Below, piece by piece: positions 34,633-45,597 of a stretch of 64,000 nucleotides of DNA. The DNA lies in assembly GCA_036526255.1 (NCBI GenBank), contig DATCYW010000017.1, positions 10,167-74,166 on the forward strand, given 5' to 3'. Within the stretch, counting starts at the first letter, position 1; each line of letters begins with the position of its first letter. The notes beneath the pieces were generated by a model that was given only the letters and a program-made list of their open reading frames with translations, was not told the DNA's origin and made no database searches. This DNA comes from Malonomonas sp036526255 (GTDB lineage Bacteria; Desulfobacterota; Desulfuromonadia; Desulfuromonadales; Geopsychrobacteraceae). The position numbers were made by a program, and so were the translations under genes.

Positions 34633-35673
34633 TCAGTAAGTCACCGTTGGGTCTGAATTACGCAGAAATTCTGCCGCTTCTTCAGGGGGAGTCGGATTGA
34701 TCTGGAAGCCGGAGCCCCATTCGAAACCGGCCACGCGGGTCAGTTTCGGAGCGATTTCAATGTGCCAATGGTAATCGGCCGGCAAGGATGCCCAGTAGTC
34801 GGGGCGTCCCCAGCGCAGGTGCATCGGCGGCGCGCTGTGGAGGATAAAGGAGTAGGGCGGATCGCGCAGCACCGTACGCAGTCGCCGCAGGGTGTCACGC
34901 AGGGTATCGGCCAGCAGCAACAGTTGCTGATCGGTCTGCAGGGTGTAATCGTGGCTGTGGTCAAGTGGCGCAATCATCAGTTCAAATGGCACGCTTGACG
35001 CGAAAGGAGCGTAAACGAGAAAATTTCCGTCGTCACGCACGACCCGGTCTTTGCTGTTGCGCTCCTGACTGAGCAGGTCACAGATCAGACAGCGCTGCTT
35101 GCGCTCGAAGTGTTCGCGGCAGGCCGCCAGTTCGTTGGCAACCAGCGGCGGAATCAGTGGCACTGCGATCAGTTGCGAGTGTGAATGGGGGACGTTGGCC
35201 GCGGCCTCGACGCCGTAATTTTTAAACACAAACAGGTAACGGAAACGACTGTCATTACGCAGATCGAGCATCCGGGTGCGGAAGGCTTTCAGCACCTCGG
35301 CGATTTCCTCGGCTGTCAGATCGGCCATGCTGCGTTCGTGGTCGGGATGCTCAATAATCACCTCGTGGGCACCGATCCCGTTCATCCGGTCGTAAAGCCC
35401 CTCGGCCTGATTGTTCAGTTCCCCTTCAATCCGCAGTGCCGGGAACTTGTTCGGGATCACCCTGACCTGCCAGCCGGGTTGATTCGCTTTGCTGGTGTTC
35501 GGACGGTAGGCGTAGATCTCCGGTGGGGTTTTTGCTTCATTGCCGTTGCAGAACGGGCAGGAGGCCATTTCGACCTGGCTGCGCTGTTGGATAAAATCCT
35601 GCGGCCGCCGGCTGCGCCCCTGGGTGATGATGGTCCAGTTGTTCTTCAATGGATCCCAGCGTAATTCTGACAC
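34633..35673 (-). CDS. galT: Galactose-1-phosphate uridylyltransferase family protein
   Basis: 346 residues. N-terminal CPFCNGNEAKTPPE (C39, C42, zinc) and the HIT-type active-site motif NVPHSHSQ (H163, H165) identify the GalT family. Classic GalT has His-Pro-His; here it is His-Ser-His. The family moves nucleotidyl groups between sugar phosphates; related enzymes act on ADP-glucose. Within a glycogen-type operon a role in NDP-glucose/glucose-1-phosphate exchange is as likely as galactose use; no galK or galE is in the window. It ends 4 bases before the amylase-GlgA start. Confidence 0.82.
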   Translation of the reverse strand: MSELRWDPLKNNWTIITQGRSRRPQDFIQQRSQVEMASCPFCNGNEAKTPPEIYAYRPNTSKANQPGWQVRVIPNKFPALRIEGELNNQAEGLYDRMNGIGAHEVIIEHPDHERSMADLTAEEIAEVLKAFRTRMLDLRNDSRFRYLFVFKNYGVEAAANVPHSHSQLIAVPLIPPLVANELAACREHFERKQRCLICDLLSQERNSKDRVVRDDGNFLVYAPFASSVPFELMIAPLDHSHDYTLQTDQQLLLLADTLRDTLRRLRTVLRDPPYSFILHSAPPMHLRWGRPDYWASLPADYHWHIEIAPKLTRVAGFEWGSGFQINPTPPEEAAEFLRNSDPTVTY

Positions 35674-35695
35674 GTCACTATCCTTTCTCTGTCGA

Positions 35696-37837
35696 TCAGA
35701 CTGACCAGTTGTCTTCGTCTAGGGCGCAGCCACGGTAGGTAAAGGTGGCGCTCCCCTCGGTCGGCCAGCGACCGTTCTCTTTGTCGTTCTGCAGGGCGTG
35801 ACAGCTAAGCCCGAGTTTTTCACCCGGGGCGATCAGCAGCGCCGCCAGCGGCACCGCCAGTTCCAGAATCTGATCACAGGCAGCGCGGCCGGTGCCGATC
35901 TTTACCCCCGCCTGATGCAGGTTGAGGGTCTGGGTCGCAAAGCAAAAGCGCAGTTGAAATAGCTGCTGCCCCGAAAGCCGTAGTTCAAAGCTGCCCTGTT
36001 CGCCACACAGGTGTTTCAGCAGCTCAGCTTGATCCAGTCGGAAGTACAGCTGCTCTCGGTCGTAACCGTAGAACATCTGCTCCAGGCTTTCGCGGTTGGC
36101 GTGCATCGCACCACCGGCGGCCAGATTGATCCGGCCGGCAGCCAGCCATTCGAAATAATCACCGACCCGACCGTCGATCTGCGGCGTAAAGCAGGCGCTT
36201 GGCTCTAAACTTTCGACGCTGGCTGCCGCGGGTTTGATCGATTGATGCAGCCGGGCCGGCGCGGGCAGCCCTTTCAGGTGGTAGAGGGCTTCAAGGTGCA
36301 GCCGGAACAGGCGGTCGAAAATATCTGCCTGGGCGGTGACGTGTTCGTCGCCGAACCACCAGAACCAGTCACTCCCTTCGGCGCGCAACAGTTCGCGCAC
36401 CAGTTCGCTTAAGGGCTCTGCCGGATTGTTTAGCGCCAGATCGATTTCGTTGCCGATAATTTCATCCCGGGTCTGTTGCAGCAGCTCCCAGGCGCGGTTC
36501 TCTTCCGGGTGGCCGATCCAGGTGGTGAAATCGGAACGGATCCAGGACCCCGCGGCCAGTCGCGTCAGCGGCAGCGGCGTGCTTGCAGCGATGGCATCCT
36601 GCACGGTGGCGAGTTCAAGTTGCGGATCTTTTTGCAGGTTCTGGTAGAGGTCGCGCAAAAACGGGTAGCCGTTTTCGGGATAGCGCTCCCAGCAGTTCTC
36701 GCCATCAAGGATGATCGCGACCGTGCCGCCGGGGGCCTGCGCGGCGATTGTCTGCAGTCGGGTGAGAACGTCGTCGGCCGCTTCGGCCGAATTCCAGCCG
36801 GCGTAGAGAAAGCCGATCCGGTCGGAGAGTTCGCGATCCCGGAACAGCAGCGGCAGCCCGTCATATTGATAGATATTGTAGAGCTTTCTGCGATCTTTAA
36901 GCCCTGTGTCCAGGCTGCGGGCCAGAATGTCCTCGTCGGTGGCCGCCCAGAGCGCGCCCTCTTCGCGCAACAGCCCGGCCGCCGCTTCGCTGACCGCACC
37001 TTCTGCCGGCCACATGCCGCGCGGACGCTGGCCGAGTATCCGGTTGGCGGTCTGCAATCCTTCACGAACCTGCAGGCGCCCGTCATGCGGATGTCTGAAA
37101 TCGGCCGCCGGTAATGGCAAGCCCGGGCTTGGCAGCTGCGCCGCGCGCAGGTCGCAGAGCAGCGGCAGAATCGGATGGGCGTACGGGGTCACCGAAATTT
37201 CAATCTGTCCGGCCTGCTCGAGCTGTTTGTGTCGCGCGATGACGCGGGAGACTTCGGCATGGCAGATTTCAAGCAACTGCTGTTTCTGTGCTTCAGTGAA
37301 GTTCTCGCCCTGTTTCAGCAGCGCCGCCAGCACCGGCGTATTCTTGCGCAGATGATAGCCGGTCCAGGCGAGCAGAAACAGCACCTGCAGGTCGCGCAGG
37401 TCCTGTGGTTTGAATTTGTCCAGCTGTGGTGACGAGTCGCCGCCGCGCATCCGGAAGAGCTGATGGTAGCGGCGGTTCGGCAGGATCTGCGTCTCTTCGT
37501 TGACGGAGAAAAACTGCTCGATGATAAACTGCTGCTCGGCGGTTGCCAGCTGTTCAGGCGGCTGGGTCGCCAGGTCCAGCCAGCGGTCACGGTCGCTGCC
37601 GTCAGCGTAACGCTCCAGCTGTTCGAGCAGGGTCGGCACCAGGTTGACCGTTACCCGCGCGCCGGTTTCGGCGATGGTCTCCAGCATCTCGCCGTAGTCC
37701 TTCAACCCGTGCAGCCAGGTCCAGGGGAGCAGCGTCTGACCGCTGACCGGATCCCGATAGTCGGGCTGATGCATGTGCCAGAGGATGCAGACCTTCAGTG
37801 GTGCGTTCAGGCCGGATTTTGTAGCAGTTGCAACCAT
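35696..37837 (-). CDS. GH57-family glycoside hydrolase / glucanotransferase
   Basis: 713 residues. The N-terminal HMHQP (21-25) is the GH57 opening motif. The nucleophile Glu is in MWPAEGAVSE (E279), and the acid/base Asp in LDGENCWE (D378). A C-terminal region of about 200 residues looks beta-rich, perhaps carbohydrate-binding. GH57 enzymes cleave or transfer alpha-glucans (amylase, 4-alpha-glucanotransferase, branching enzyme). No GlgB is present here, so branching activity is possible but unproven. Its start overlaps the upstream gene by 31 bases. Confidence 0.87.
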   Translation of the reverse strand: MVATATKSGLNAPLKVCILWHMHQPDYRDPVSGQTLLPWTWLHGLKDYGEMLETIAETGARVTVNLVPTLLEQLERYADGSDRDRWLDLATQPPEQLATAEQQFIIEQFFSVNEETQILPNRRYHQLFRMRGGDSSPQLDKFKPQDLRDLQVLFLLAWTGYHLRKNTPVLAALLKQGENFTEAQKQQLLEICHAEVSRVIARHKQLEQAGQIEISVTPYAHPILPLLCDLRAAQLPSPGLPLPAADFRHPHDGRLQVREGLQTANRILGQRPRGMWPAEGAVSEAAAGLLREEGALWAATDEDILARSLDTGLKDRRKLYNIYQYDGLPLLFRDRELSDRIGFLYAGWNSAEAADDVLTRLQTIAAQAPGGTVAIILDGENCWERYPENGYPFLRDLYQNLQKDPQLELATVQDAIAASTPLPLTRLAAGSWIRSDFTTWIGHPEENRAWELLQQTRDEIIGNEIDLALNNPAEPLSELVRELLRAEGSDWFWWFGDEHVTAQADIFDRLFRLHLEALYHLKGLPAPARLHQSIKPAAASVESLEPSACFTPQIDGRVGDYFEWLAAGRINLAAGGAMHANRESLEQMFYGYDREQLYFRLDQAELLKHLCGEQGSFELRLSGQQLFQLRFCFATQTLNLHQAGVKIGTGRAACDQILELAVPLAALLIAPGEKLGLSCHALQNDKENGRWPTEGSATFTYRGCALDEDNWSV

Positions 37838-40326
37838 TGCTCTACCTTTTCGCGATATTCATTCAGCAGCGAATCGGCGCGCTCCGCTTCGACGGCTTCA
37901 GCCAGAATGTGCACCAGCGGCCGATACGGATCGGGAACCACCAGCACCCAGTCATCACCCAGGTGCACCTTGACGCCGTCGATGAAGGTGGTCTGCAGGT
38001 CTGCGCTCGCCTCGTTCATCAGGCGCATGATGCCGCCTTTGCACTCCCAGCTGCAGGAGAGCTGGATCTTTCGATAGGGGCGCTGCGGGATCTGCGACCG
38101 CAGGTCGGTCATGGTCTCGTCCGCGCGGGCCAGCAGTTCCAGGGTTTTCGCCACCGCGAACAGGGCGTCGAAGTGCGGTTGAAATGCGGTGTAGGCAATC
38201 CGGCCCTCCAGGTCGCCGACCAGATGATTCTCTTTGTCTGTCGCGGCAACGCCCAGCGAGCGACCATCCCCTTTGGTGCGGACGACATTGATGCGCTTGC
38301 TGCGGACAATCTCTTCCAGGGTGTGGGGCGCCGCGATCGGTACGGCAATCGAACCGCCCTGCGTGGTTTTGGCGATCAGCGTCGCAGAGAGAGTCAAGAC
38401 TTCGATATCGCTAAAAATTTTACCGCTGCCGTCGACGAAAATAGAGCGTTCACCAGAAGGTCCAAGCCAGAAGCCCGCAGTCGCATTCAGGGCGGTGACG
38501 ATCTTGCCCATCCGTTTCAGGGCGTCCGTCTGTTCTTCGGCCAGCGGCGGGATGTGGTTTTCATCAATCTGTGCGTTCAGTTCGATAACCTCGCAACCGA
38601 GACGGTTGAGCAGACGCGGCAGCAGGTCGGCGGCGGGGGAGTGGTTGAGGTCGATCACCACCCGCGGCTTGGCTTTGCTCAGCACCTCGCGATCGAGGGC
38701 GCGGAGGAAGCCATCCTGATAGTATTCGTAGAGATTCGGTAGTTCGGAGATCGAGCCCGGCTCACTGTAGTGAACGCGGCGGAAGTTTTCTTTGTAGTAG
38801 ATCCGCTCGATCGCTTTGGCCGCGGCTGATGAGAGTTCCAGCCCCTGCTCATCAAAAAAGACGATTTCTGTCACCGATGAATCACGTGCCGACTGCCGAA
38901 AATGCACCCCGCCGATTTCTCCGAAAGTGGTCAGTTTGTAACGCAGCACCGGCAAAGGGACGCGCTTGACATCGCGGGCGTTGATTCCTGCCGATAGCAG
39001 GCCGCCGACGAAGGCGCGTTTCAGCATGCGCGAGGAGCGCAGCGCATCGCGACCGATGAGGATAAAGCTGTCCTTCGGCAGTGTCGAGCCGTAGGCCGCG
39101 CCGAGTTTTGCGGCAAATTCAGGAGTCAGTTCGATGTTGGTCAGTCCCTTGACCACTGCCCCTTCGAACAGGCTGCGGCGCCAGGTTTCTCCCCAGATCA
39201 TGTTGCTGGTGACGATGGCGCTGTTTTCGATGATTTTGCTCGGCCATATTTTGACGTCGGCGTTGATCGTCGCATCAGCACCGACATTTGAACCATCGCC
39301 GACCACCACACCCGCCTTGATGGTGGCGCCGGTGCCGATTCGCACGTTCTGACCGAGGACCGCATCAGTGATCTTGGCGTTGGCCTTGACGTATACGTTG
39401 TCCCAGAGGACGGTATTTTCGAGTTGGGCACCCTCTTCGATAACGCAGTTGCGGCCGATGATGCAGTTTTTCAGCTTTGGTGCGCCGATCAGGCGGGTGT
39501 TGTCACCCAGGATGACCGTGCCTTCGAGCATCGCCAGGCTGTCCGGGTTGGCGGTCGCTTCAGCGCCCAGGTACAGCCCTTTCTGCCCGCTCAGCGGCCG
39601 CTCTTCGATATTGACGCTGGCCTTGCCGCTGAGGATGTCCTTGCTGGTTTCGAGGTAGGCGTCGGTGTTGCCGATATCCTGCCAGTAGCCTTTCAAGGTA
39701 CAGCCGTAGAGCGGGGCCTTGCGCTCCAGCATCAGGGGAAAAACATCCTTTGACCAGTCGCGGTTTTCCCCCTCGGGGATCAGGTCCAGCACTTCCGGTT
39801 CGAGAATGTAGATGCCGGTGTTGATGGTGTCGGAGAAAACTTCACCCCAATCCGGTTTTTCCAGAAACTTGGTGATCTCACCTTCGGGATTGGTGATGAC
39901 TACCCCGAACTGCAGCGGGTCGGGCACCGGCGTTAGAGTCAGGGTCGCCTGGGCCTGCTTCTCTTTATGGAAGGCGATCGCCGCGCCCAGGTCGAAATCG
40001 GTCAGCAGATCGCCGCTGATGATCATGAAGCGCTCATCCAGATGACGCGCCGCCGCCTTGACCGCGCCCGCGGTACCCAGGTCTTCGAGGGGGGTGACGT
40101 AGGTGATCTCAACGCCGTATTCGCTGCCGTCGCCGAAGAATTTCTTGATTGTTTCCGGCTGAAAATAGAGCAGGATCACCAGCTCGGTGATGCCGTGCTT
40201 TTTCAGCAGATCGACAATGTGCAGCATGATCGGGCGATTGCAGAGGGAAACCATCGGCTTGGGTACGTTGATCGAGAGCGGATGCAGGCGGGTGCCGAAG
40301 CCTCCGGCCATGATGACTGCTTTCAT
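37807..40326 (-). CDS. NDP-sugar pyrophosphorylase fused to a phosphohexomutase-like domain
   Basis: 839 residues. Residues 1-235 are a nucleotidyltransferase (MAGGFGTRLHPLS at 7-19, ISGDLLTDFD near 104). Residues ~245-375 are left-handed beta-helix hexapeptide repeats. Residues ~380-839 are phosphomannomutase-like, with GRDALRSSR (425-433, active-site Ser kept). The metal loop, normally DGDGDR, reads GPSGER (622-627), so mutase activity is doubtful. The family is labelled mannose-1-phosphate guanylyltransferase; in this operon it may supply NDP-glucose. First gene, with aaaaggag upstream. Confidence 0.85.
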   Translation of the reverse strand: MKAVIMAGGFGTRLHPLSINVPKPMVSLCNRPIMLHIVDLLKKHGITELVILLYFQPETIKKFFGDGSEYGVEITYVTPLEDLGTAGAVKAAARHLDERFMIISGDLLTDFDLGAAIAFHKEKQAQATLTLTPVPDPLQFGVVITNPEGEITKFLEKPDWGEVFSDTINTGIYILEPEVLDLIPEGENRDWSKDVFPLMLERKAPLYGCTLKGYWQDIGNTDAYLETSKDILSGKASVNIEERPLSGQKGLYLGAEATANPDSLAMLEGTVILGDNTRLIGAPKLKNCIIGRNCVIEEGAQLENTVLWDNVYVKANAKITDAVLGQNVRIGTGATIKAGVVVGDGSNVGADATINADVKIWPSKIIENSAIVTSNMIWGETWRRSLFEGAVVKGLTNIELTPEFAAKLGAAYGSTLPKDSFILIGRDALRSSRMLKRAFVGGLLSAGINARDVKRVPLPVLRYKLTTFGEIGGVHFRQSARDSSVTEIVFFDEQGLELSSAAAKAIERIYYKENFRRVHYSEPGSISELPNLYEYYQDGFLRALDREVLSKAKPRVVIDLNHSPAADLLPRLLNRLGCEVIELNAQIDENHIPPLAEEQTDALKRMGKIVTALNATAGFWLGPSGERSIFVDGSGKIFSDIEVLTLSATLIAKTTQGGSIAVPIAAPHTLEEIVRSKRINVVRTKGDGRSLGVAATDKENHLVGDLEGRIAYTAFQPHFDALFAVAKTLELLARADETMTDLRSQIPQRPYRKIQLSCSWECKGGIMRLMNEASADLQTTFIDGVKVHLGDDWVLVVPDPYRPLVHILAEAVEAERADSLLNEYREKVEQWLQLLQNPA

Positions 40327-40339
40327 TAAGACTCCTTTT

Positions 40340-40364
40340 TTGATAACAGGTCAGGATTTATCAA
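40340..40364. promoter_or_regulatory. Inverted repeat upstream of the glycan operon
   Basis: ttgataa (40340-40346) and ttatcaa (40358-40364), perfect 7-bp arms with an 11-base gap, 14 bases from the first gene's start. A possible operator close to the ribosome site. Confidence 0.3.
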
Positions 40365-40424
40365 GAGATTAAACACCAGAACGCTGGTTAGTTGTCAGAA
40401 AATGTCGTGAAAAAGCGGGTTTGG

Positions 40425-40781
40425 CTACTTGCGTTTGAGCAGGCGTCTGACTTCCGATTTCAGTTCTCCCAGGTCGGAACTTTTGACGATGTAGGCGTCG
40501 GCCAGCCATGAAGAGAAATCATCCTTGTAGCAATTGTAGGCACTACAGAGAATCACCGGCAGACCGGAGCGCTCTTTGACGATGGTTTGCAGCATATCGA
40601 GACCGCTCTCCTGCTTGATCTGGATGTCAAGAACGACCAGGTCGATCTGCTGACTGGCGAGGATCTCGGCGGCGGCGGCGCAGTTTCCGGCGCTAACCAC
40701 TTGATAACCTTCATCTTCCAGTTCGGCAGTGTAGAGCAATCTCAAGCCGGGTTCATCATCGACCACCAGGATTGTCGCCAT
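40425..40781 (-). CDS. Receiver-only response regulator
   Basis: 118 residues from the ATG at 40781 (aaggagatccagc). CheY-like receiver: VVDDE (6-10), phosphoacceptor Asp in LVVLDIQ (~54), and the conserved Lys in YIVKSSDLGELK (~102). There is no output domain, so it must act through a partner protein. It is divergent from the radical SAM gene. Confidence 0.88.
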   Translation of the reverse strand: MATILVVDDEPGLRLLYTAELEDEGYQVVSAGNCAAAAEILASQQIDLVVLDIQIKQESGLDMLQTIVKERSGLPVILCSAYNCYKDDFSSWLADAYIVKSSDLGELKSEVRRLLKRK

Positions 40782-40916
40782 GCTGGATCTCCTTGCTGTG
40801 TGAGAAAAAGATGTTCGCTGATCGGTCTGCAATTGTAACAGTTTGGGCACAGATGGCAATGACGGAAACCGAGAAGTTTCTTGCCCTGCATGCGCTGGGC
40901 TGGCATAGTCGCCGGC

Positions 40917-41837
40917 ATGCGAAAAAAAGCCTTTAATCTCTACTCGACCCATCTCAAACAGCGCTTCGGTGGTCGGGTTCACAAGATATCTATCGATGCC
41001 GGTTTCAGCTGCCCAAATCGGCAAGGCGGCCGTGCGGAGCATGGCTGTCTGTTCTGCGCACCCGGTGGCTCAGGGTCGGTCGGCATCGAACGCGATCAGT
41101 CGATTGCCGTCCAGTTGGAACGAGCCAAGGGGTTGATGAGCCGGAAGTACCGCGCCAAGTGGTTTATCGCCTACTTCCAGCCCTATTCAAACACCTATGC
41201 TCCGGTGGCACATTTGCGTGATTGCTACGATCAGGCGCTGGCGGTCAAGGATGTCGTCGGTCTGGCGATCGGCACCCGTCCCGACTGTCTGCCACCGGAA
41301 ACCCTGGATCTGCTCGCTGAATATCATCAGCAGACCTACCTCTGGCTGGAGATCGGCCTGCAGACCATCCACAACCGCAGCCTCGATTTCCTGCAACGCG
41401 GCCACGATTACCAGTGTTTTCTCGCCGCTTACCAGCAGGCGAAAGCGCGGGGCCTAAGGGTCTGTGTGCATCTGATTCTTGGCCTGCCGGGGGAGTCGCG
41501 TGAGGACATTCTGGCCACGGCGCGCGAGATGGCCCGTCTCAAGGTTGATGGCGTGAAATTGCACTTACTGCATGTTCTGCGGGGAACTCCGCTGGGTGAT
41601 CTCTACCTGCAGGGGCAGGTGCCGATGCTCGAGATGCAGGAATATGTCGAGCTGGCGGTTGACTTTATCGAACTGCTGCATCCAGACACGCTGATTCAGC
41701 GTCTGACCGGTGACGGTCCCCGTGACATCCTGCTGGCGCCATTGTGGTCGATGGACAAATGGGAGGTGCTCAATGCGATCGACGCTGAACTGGAAAAGCG
41801 GGGTTCAATGCAGGGGGATAGCTACCGAGTGGACTGA
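40917..41837 (+). CDS. Radical SAM protein, TIGR01212/YhcC family
   Basis: 306 residues from the ATG at 40917 (MRKKAFNLYSTHL). Cluster ligands are in SCPNRQGGRAEHGCLFC (~33-49), with one Cys well ahead of the CxxC pair, as in Elp3-like and YhcC proteins. Family motifs YFQPYSNTYAPV, IGTRPDCLPPE and EIGLQTIHN follow. It should bind a 4Fe-4S cluster and S-adenosylmethionine. The substrate is not established for the family. No strong ribosome site is visible. Confidence 0.87.
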   Translation: MRKKAFNLYSTHLKQRFGGRVHKISIDAGFSCPNRQGGRAEHGCLFCAPGGSGSVGIERDQSIAVQLERAKGLMSRKYRAKWFIAYFQPYSNTYAPVAHLRDCYDQALAVKDVVGLAIGTRPDCLPPETLDLLAEYHQQTYLWLEIGLQTIHNRSLDFLQRGHDYQCFLAAYQQAKARGLRVCVHLILGLPGESREDILATAREMARLKVDGVKLHLLHVLRGTPLGDLYLQGQVPMLEMQEYVELAVDFIELLHPDTLIQRLTGDGPRDILLAPLWSMDKWEVLNAIDAELEKRGSMQGDSYRVD

Positions 41838-41896
41838 ATATGGAAACGCCTACGCCTTGCAAAGCAAGGATGGCAGATTCCTTGATGAGCGACCGG

Positions 41897-42022
41897 TTAG
41901 TACCCGGAGCTGACCTGGACCTGAGGTTGCTGAGCGGCTTGAGGCTCGGAGGCGGATCCCCATGAGAGGAGCAGCACCGAAGCCCACAGCAGGCTTATAA
42001 TGAGGATAGTGAGTCGAAACAT
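41897..42022 (-). CDS. Possible 41-aa exported or membrane peptide
   Basis: The region 41838-42201 has no large gene. On the minus strand an ORF begins MFRLTILIISLLWASVLLL, a strong hydrophobic or signal-like segment, then a Gln/Pro/Ser-rich tail ending SSGY. There is no ribosome site. A TTGTAT-17-TAGATT promoter-like pair ends only 7 bases before the ATG, which would make a near-leaderless mRNA. Real or chance is open. Confidence 0.3.
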   Translation of the reverse strand: MFRLTILIISLLWASVLLLSWGSASEPQAAQQPQVQVSSGY

Positions 42023-42201
42023 GGCGCGCAATCTAGCAGAGTGAATCGCCGGATACAATAGAAGATTTTCAAGCAGGCATTTTTTTTCTTTCCCCCTTGC
42101 CGCGTTTTGTCGCTGCGTGATATGTTCCCGTTTCCACGGACAAAAGCCAGCCCGAGCGCTCACTTCGCTTACGTTTTTACCTTCTTTCTATAAGTCATTG
42201 A

Positions 42202-44244
<2,043 letters not shown>

Positions 44245-44280
44245 TCGATCGCCTGTTGAATCAAAAGAACTGAAAGGGGT

Positions 44281-44676
44281 ATGAAGATGTCGATGCAGAT
44301 CAGTTTTCCCGGCGGCGTTGCCGTGGCCGCCCAGCTTGGCGAGTTCAGCCTGTTGACCGACCAACCGGTCGCCTCCGGAGGCGCCAACAGCGCCCCCTCG
44401 CCCTATGCCATGTTTCTGGCCTCGATCGGCACCTGCGCCGGTTTTTTTGCGCTGCGTTTCTGTCAGCAGCGCGAGATCGCCACCGAAGGGCTGGGGTTGA
44501 GTCTGGATATTGAGCGGGATGCCGAGAGCCGCGAGCTGCGCAAGGTGAAAATCGCTATTCAGCTGCCGCCGGGGTTTCCCGAGAAGTACCGCAAAGCGAT
44601 CATCAAGGCGACCGATCAGTGTGCGGTCAAGCAGGCGATAATCGCTCAGCCGCAATTTGAAGTCACGACGAACTGA
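44281..44676 (+). CDS. OsmC-family protein
   Basis: 131 residues (or 129 if it starts at the second ATG, 44287, which is better spaced from aaagggg). The two OsmC cysteines are present in GTCAGFF (~57) and DQCAVK (~117). The family contains thiol-dependent peroxidases acting on organic hydroperoxides, and close relatives lacking this activity. It lies 36 bases after rep and may be cotranscribed. A strong bidirectional terminator follows. Confidence 0.85.
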   Translation: MKMSMQISFPGGVAVAAQLGEFSLLTDQPVASGGANSAPSPYAMFLASIGTCAGFFALRFCQQREIATEGLGLSLDIERDAESRELRKVKIAIQLPPGFPEKYRKAIIKATDQCAVKQAIIAQPQFEVTTN

Positions 44677-44680
44677 AGAC

Positions 44681-44719
44681 AGAAAGACGGGCCATCAGCA
44701 GCTGGTGGCCCGTCTTTCT
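44681..44719. terminator. Bidirectional terminator, 18-bp stem
   Basis: Arms 44681-44698 and 44702-44719 pair over 18 bp (one G-U) with a 3-base loop. It lies between the convergent OsmC gene and nudC and touches the nudC stop codon. Confidence 0.85.
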
Positions 44720-45597
44720 TATTTCTGCAGATAATCCGCCGCCTGATCAATCAGGTAGCGGGCGATGCTGCGTTGCGGCGGAATGGTCGGCAGCTGATCG
44801 AGTTTGTACCAGCCGCCGCCGTCCAGTTCGGCCGCTTCCAGTTCGATTTCGCCGCTGACATAGTCGGCGACGAAGCCGGTCATCAGCTGGCTGGGGAAGG
44901 GCCAGCACTGGCTGCCGAGGTAGCGGATGTTGTTGATGACCAGCCCGGTCTCTTCGAGCACTTCTCGCGCCATCGCCTCTTCCAGACATTCGCCGAACTC
45001 GACAAATCCCGCCACCAGGCCGAAGCGCCCGTCAGCCCACTCAGGCTTGCGCACCAGCAGAATTTCATCCCCTTTGATGACCAGGCCGATAACGCAGGGA
45101 TGAACCCGCGGGTAGTGCTGCTTCTGGCAGGCCTGACACTGTTTTCCCCATTGACCGGAGATGTGCCGCAAGGTGCCGCCGCAGTAGCCGCAGTGCCGGC
45201 TTGAGCGTTCCCAATGCAGGATCATCTGGCCGACACCGGCCAGCGAGAGCAGCGCCAGCGGGATTTGCGGGTTCTTGTCGAGCAGCGAGTGGGCCTGCAG
45301 ATGAGCCGGTATCTCAGCGTTGCGTGACACTGTCAACAGTCGACAGGGGAGACCGTCCCAGCTGCCGATATAGAGTGGCGGGGTGTCACTGGTGAGCAGC
45401 GGCGAGTCTCCCGCGGGGAGTTGCGGCCCCTGTTCGTCGGCAGTCGTCAGCAGCGCGCTGCCTTGCAGCACCAGCCAAACGCCACTGCTGGCAGGGTCTT
45501 CCTCGGGGGGCGCTATTTTGAAACGCTGGTCAAGGCTGGCGCTATTAAACGGCAGATCGACCGGGCTGGGGTAACTATCTGGCAAGCCAAGCTTCAT
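44719..45597 (-). CDS. nudC: NAD(H) pyrophosphatase / RNA decapping enzyme NudC
   Basis: 292 residues. A Zn ribbon CGYCGG..CQACQ (~137-160) is followed by the Nudix box GFVEFGECLEEAMAREVLEETG (split, ~198-219) and the NudC signature SQCWPFPSQLM (~231). It cleaves NAD(H) and removes NAD caps from RNA. Its start overlaps the stop of the preceding Nudix gene by 4 bases, so the two enzymes are translationally coupled. Confidence 0.93.
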   Translation of the reverse strand: MKLGLPDSYPSPVDLPFNSASLDQRFKIAPPEEDPASSGVWLVLQGSALLTTADEQGPQLPAGDSPLLTSDTPPLYIGSWDGLPCRLLTVSRNAEIPAHLQAHSLLDKNPQIPLALLSLAGVGQMILHWERSSRHCGYCGGTLRHISGQWGKQCQACQKQHYPRVHPCVIGLVIKGDEILLVRKPEWADGRFGLVAGFVEFGECLEEAMAREVLEETGLVINNIRYLGSQCWPFPSQLMTGFVADYVSGEIELEAAELDGGGWYKLDQLPTIPPQRSIARYLIDQAADYLQK

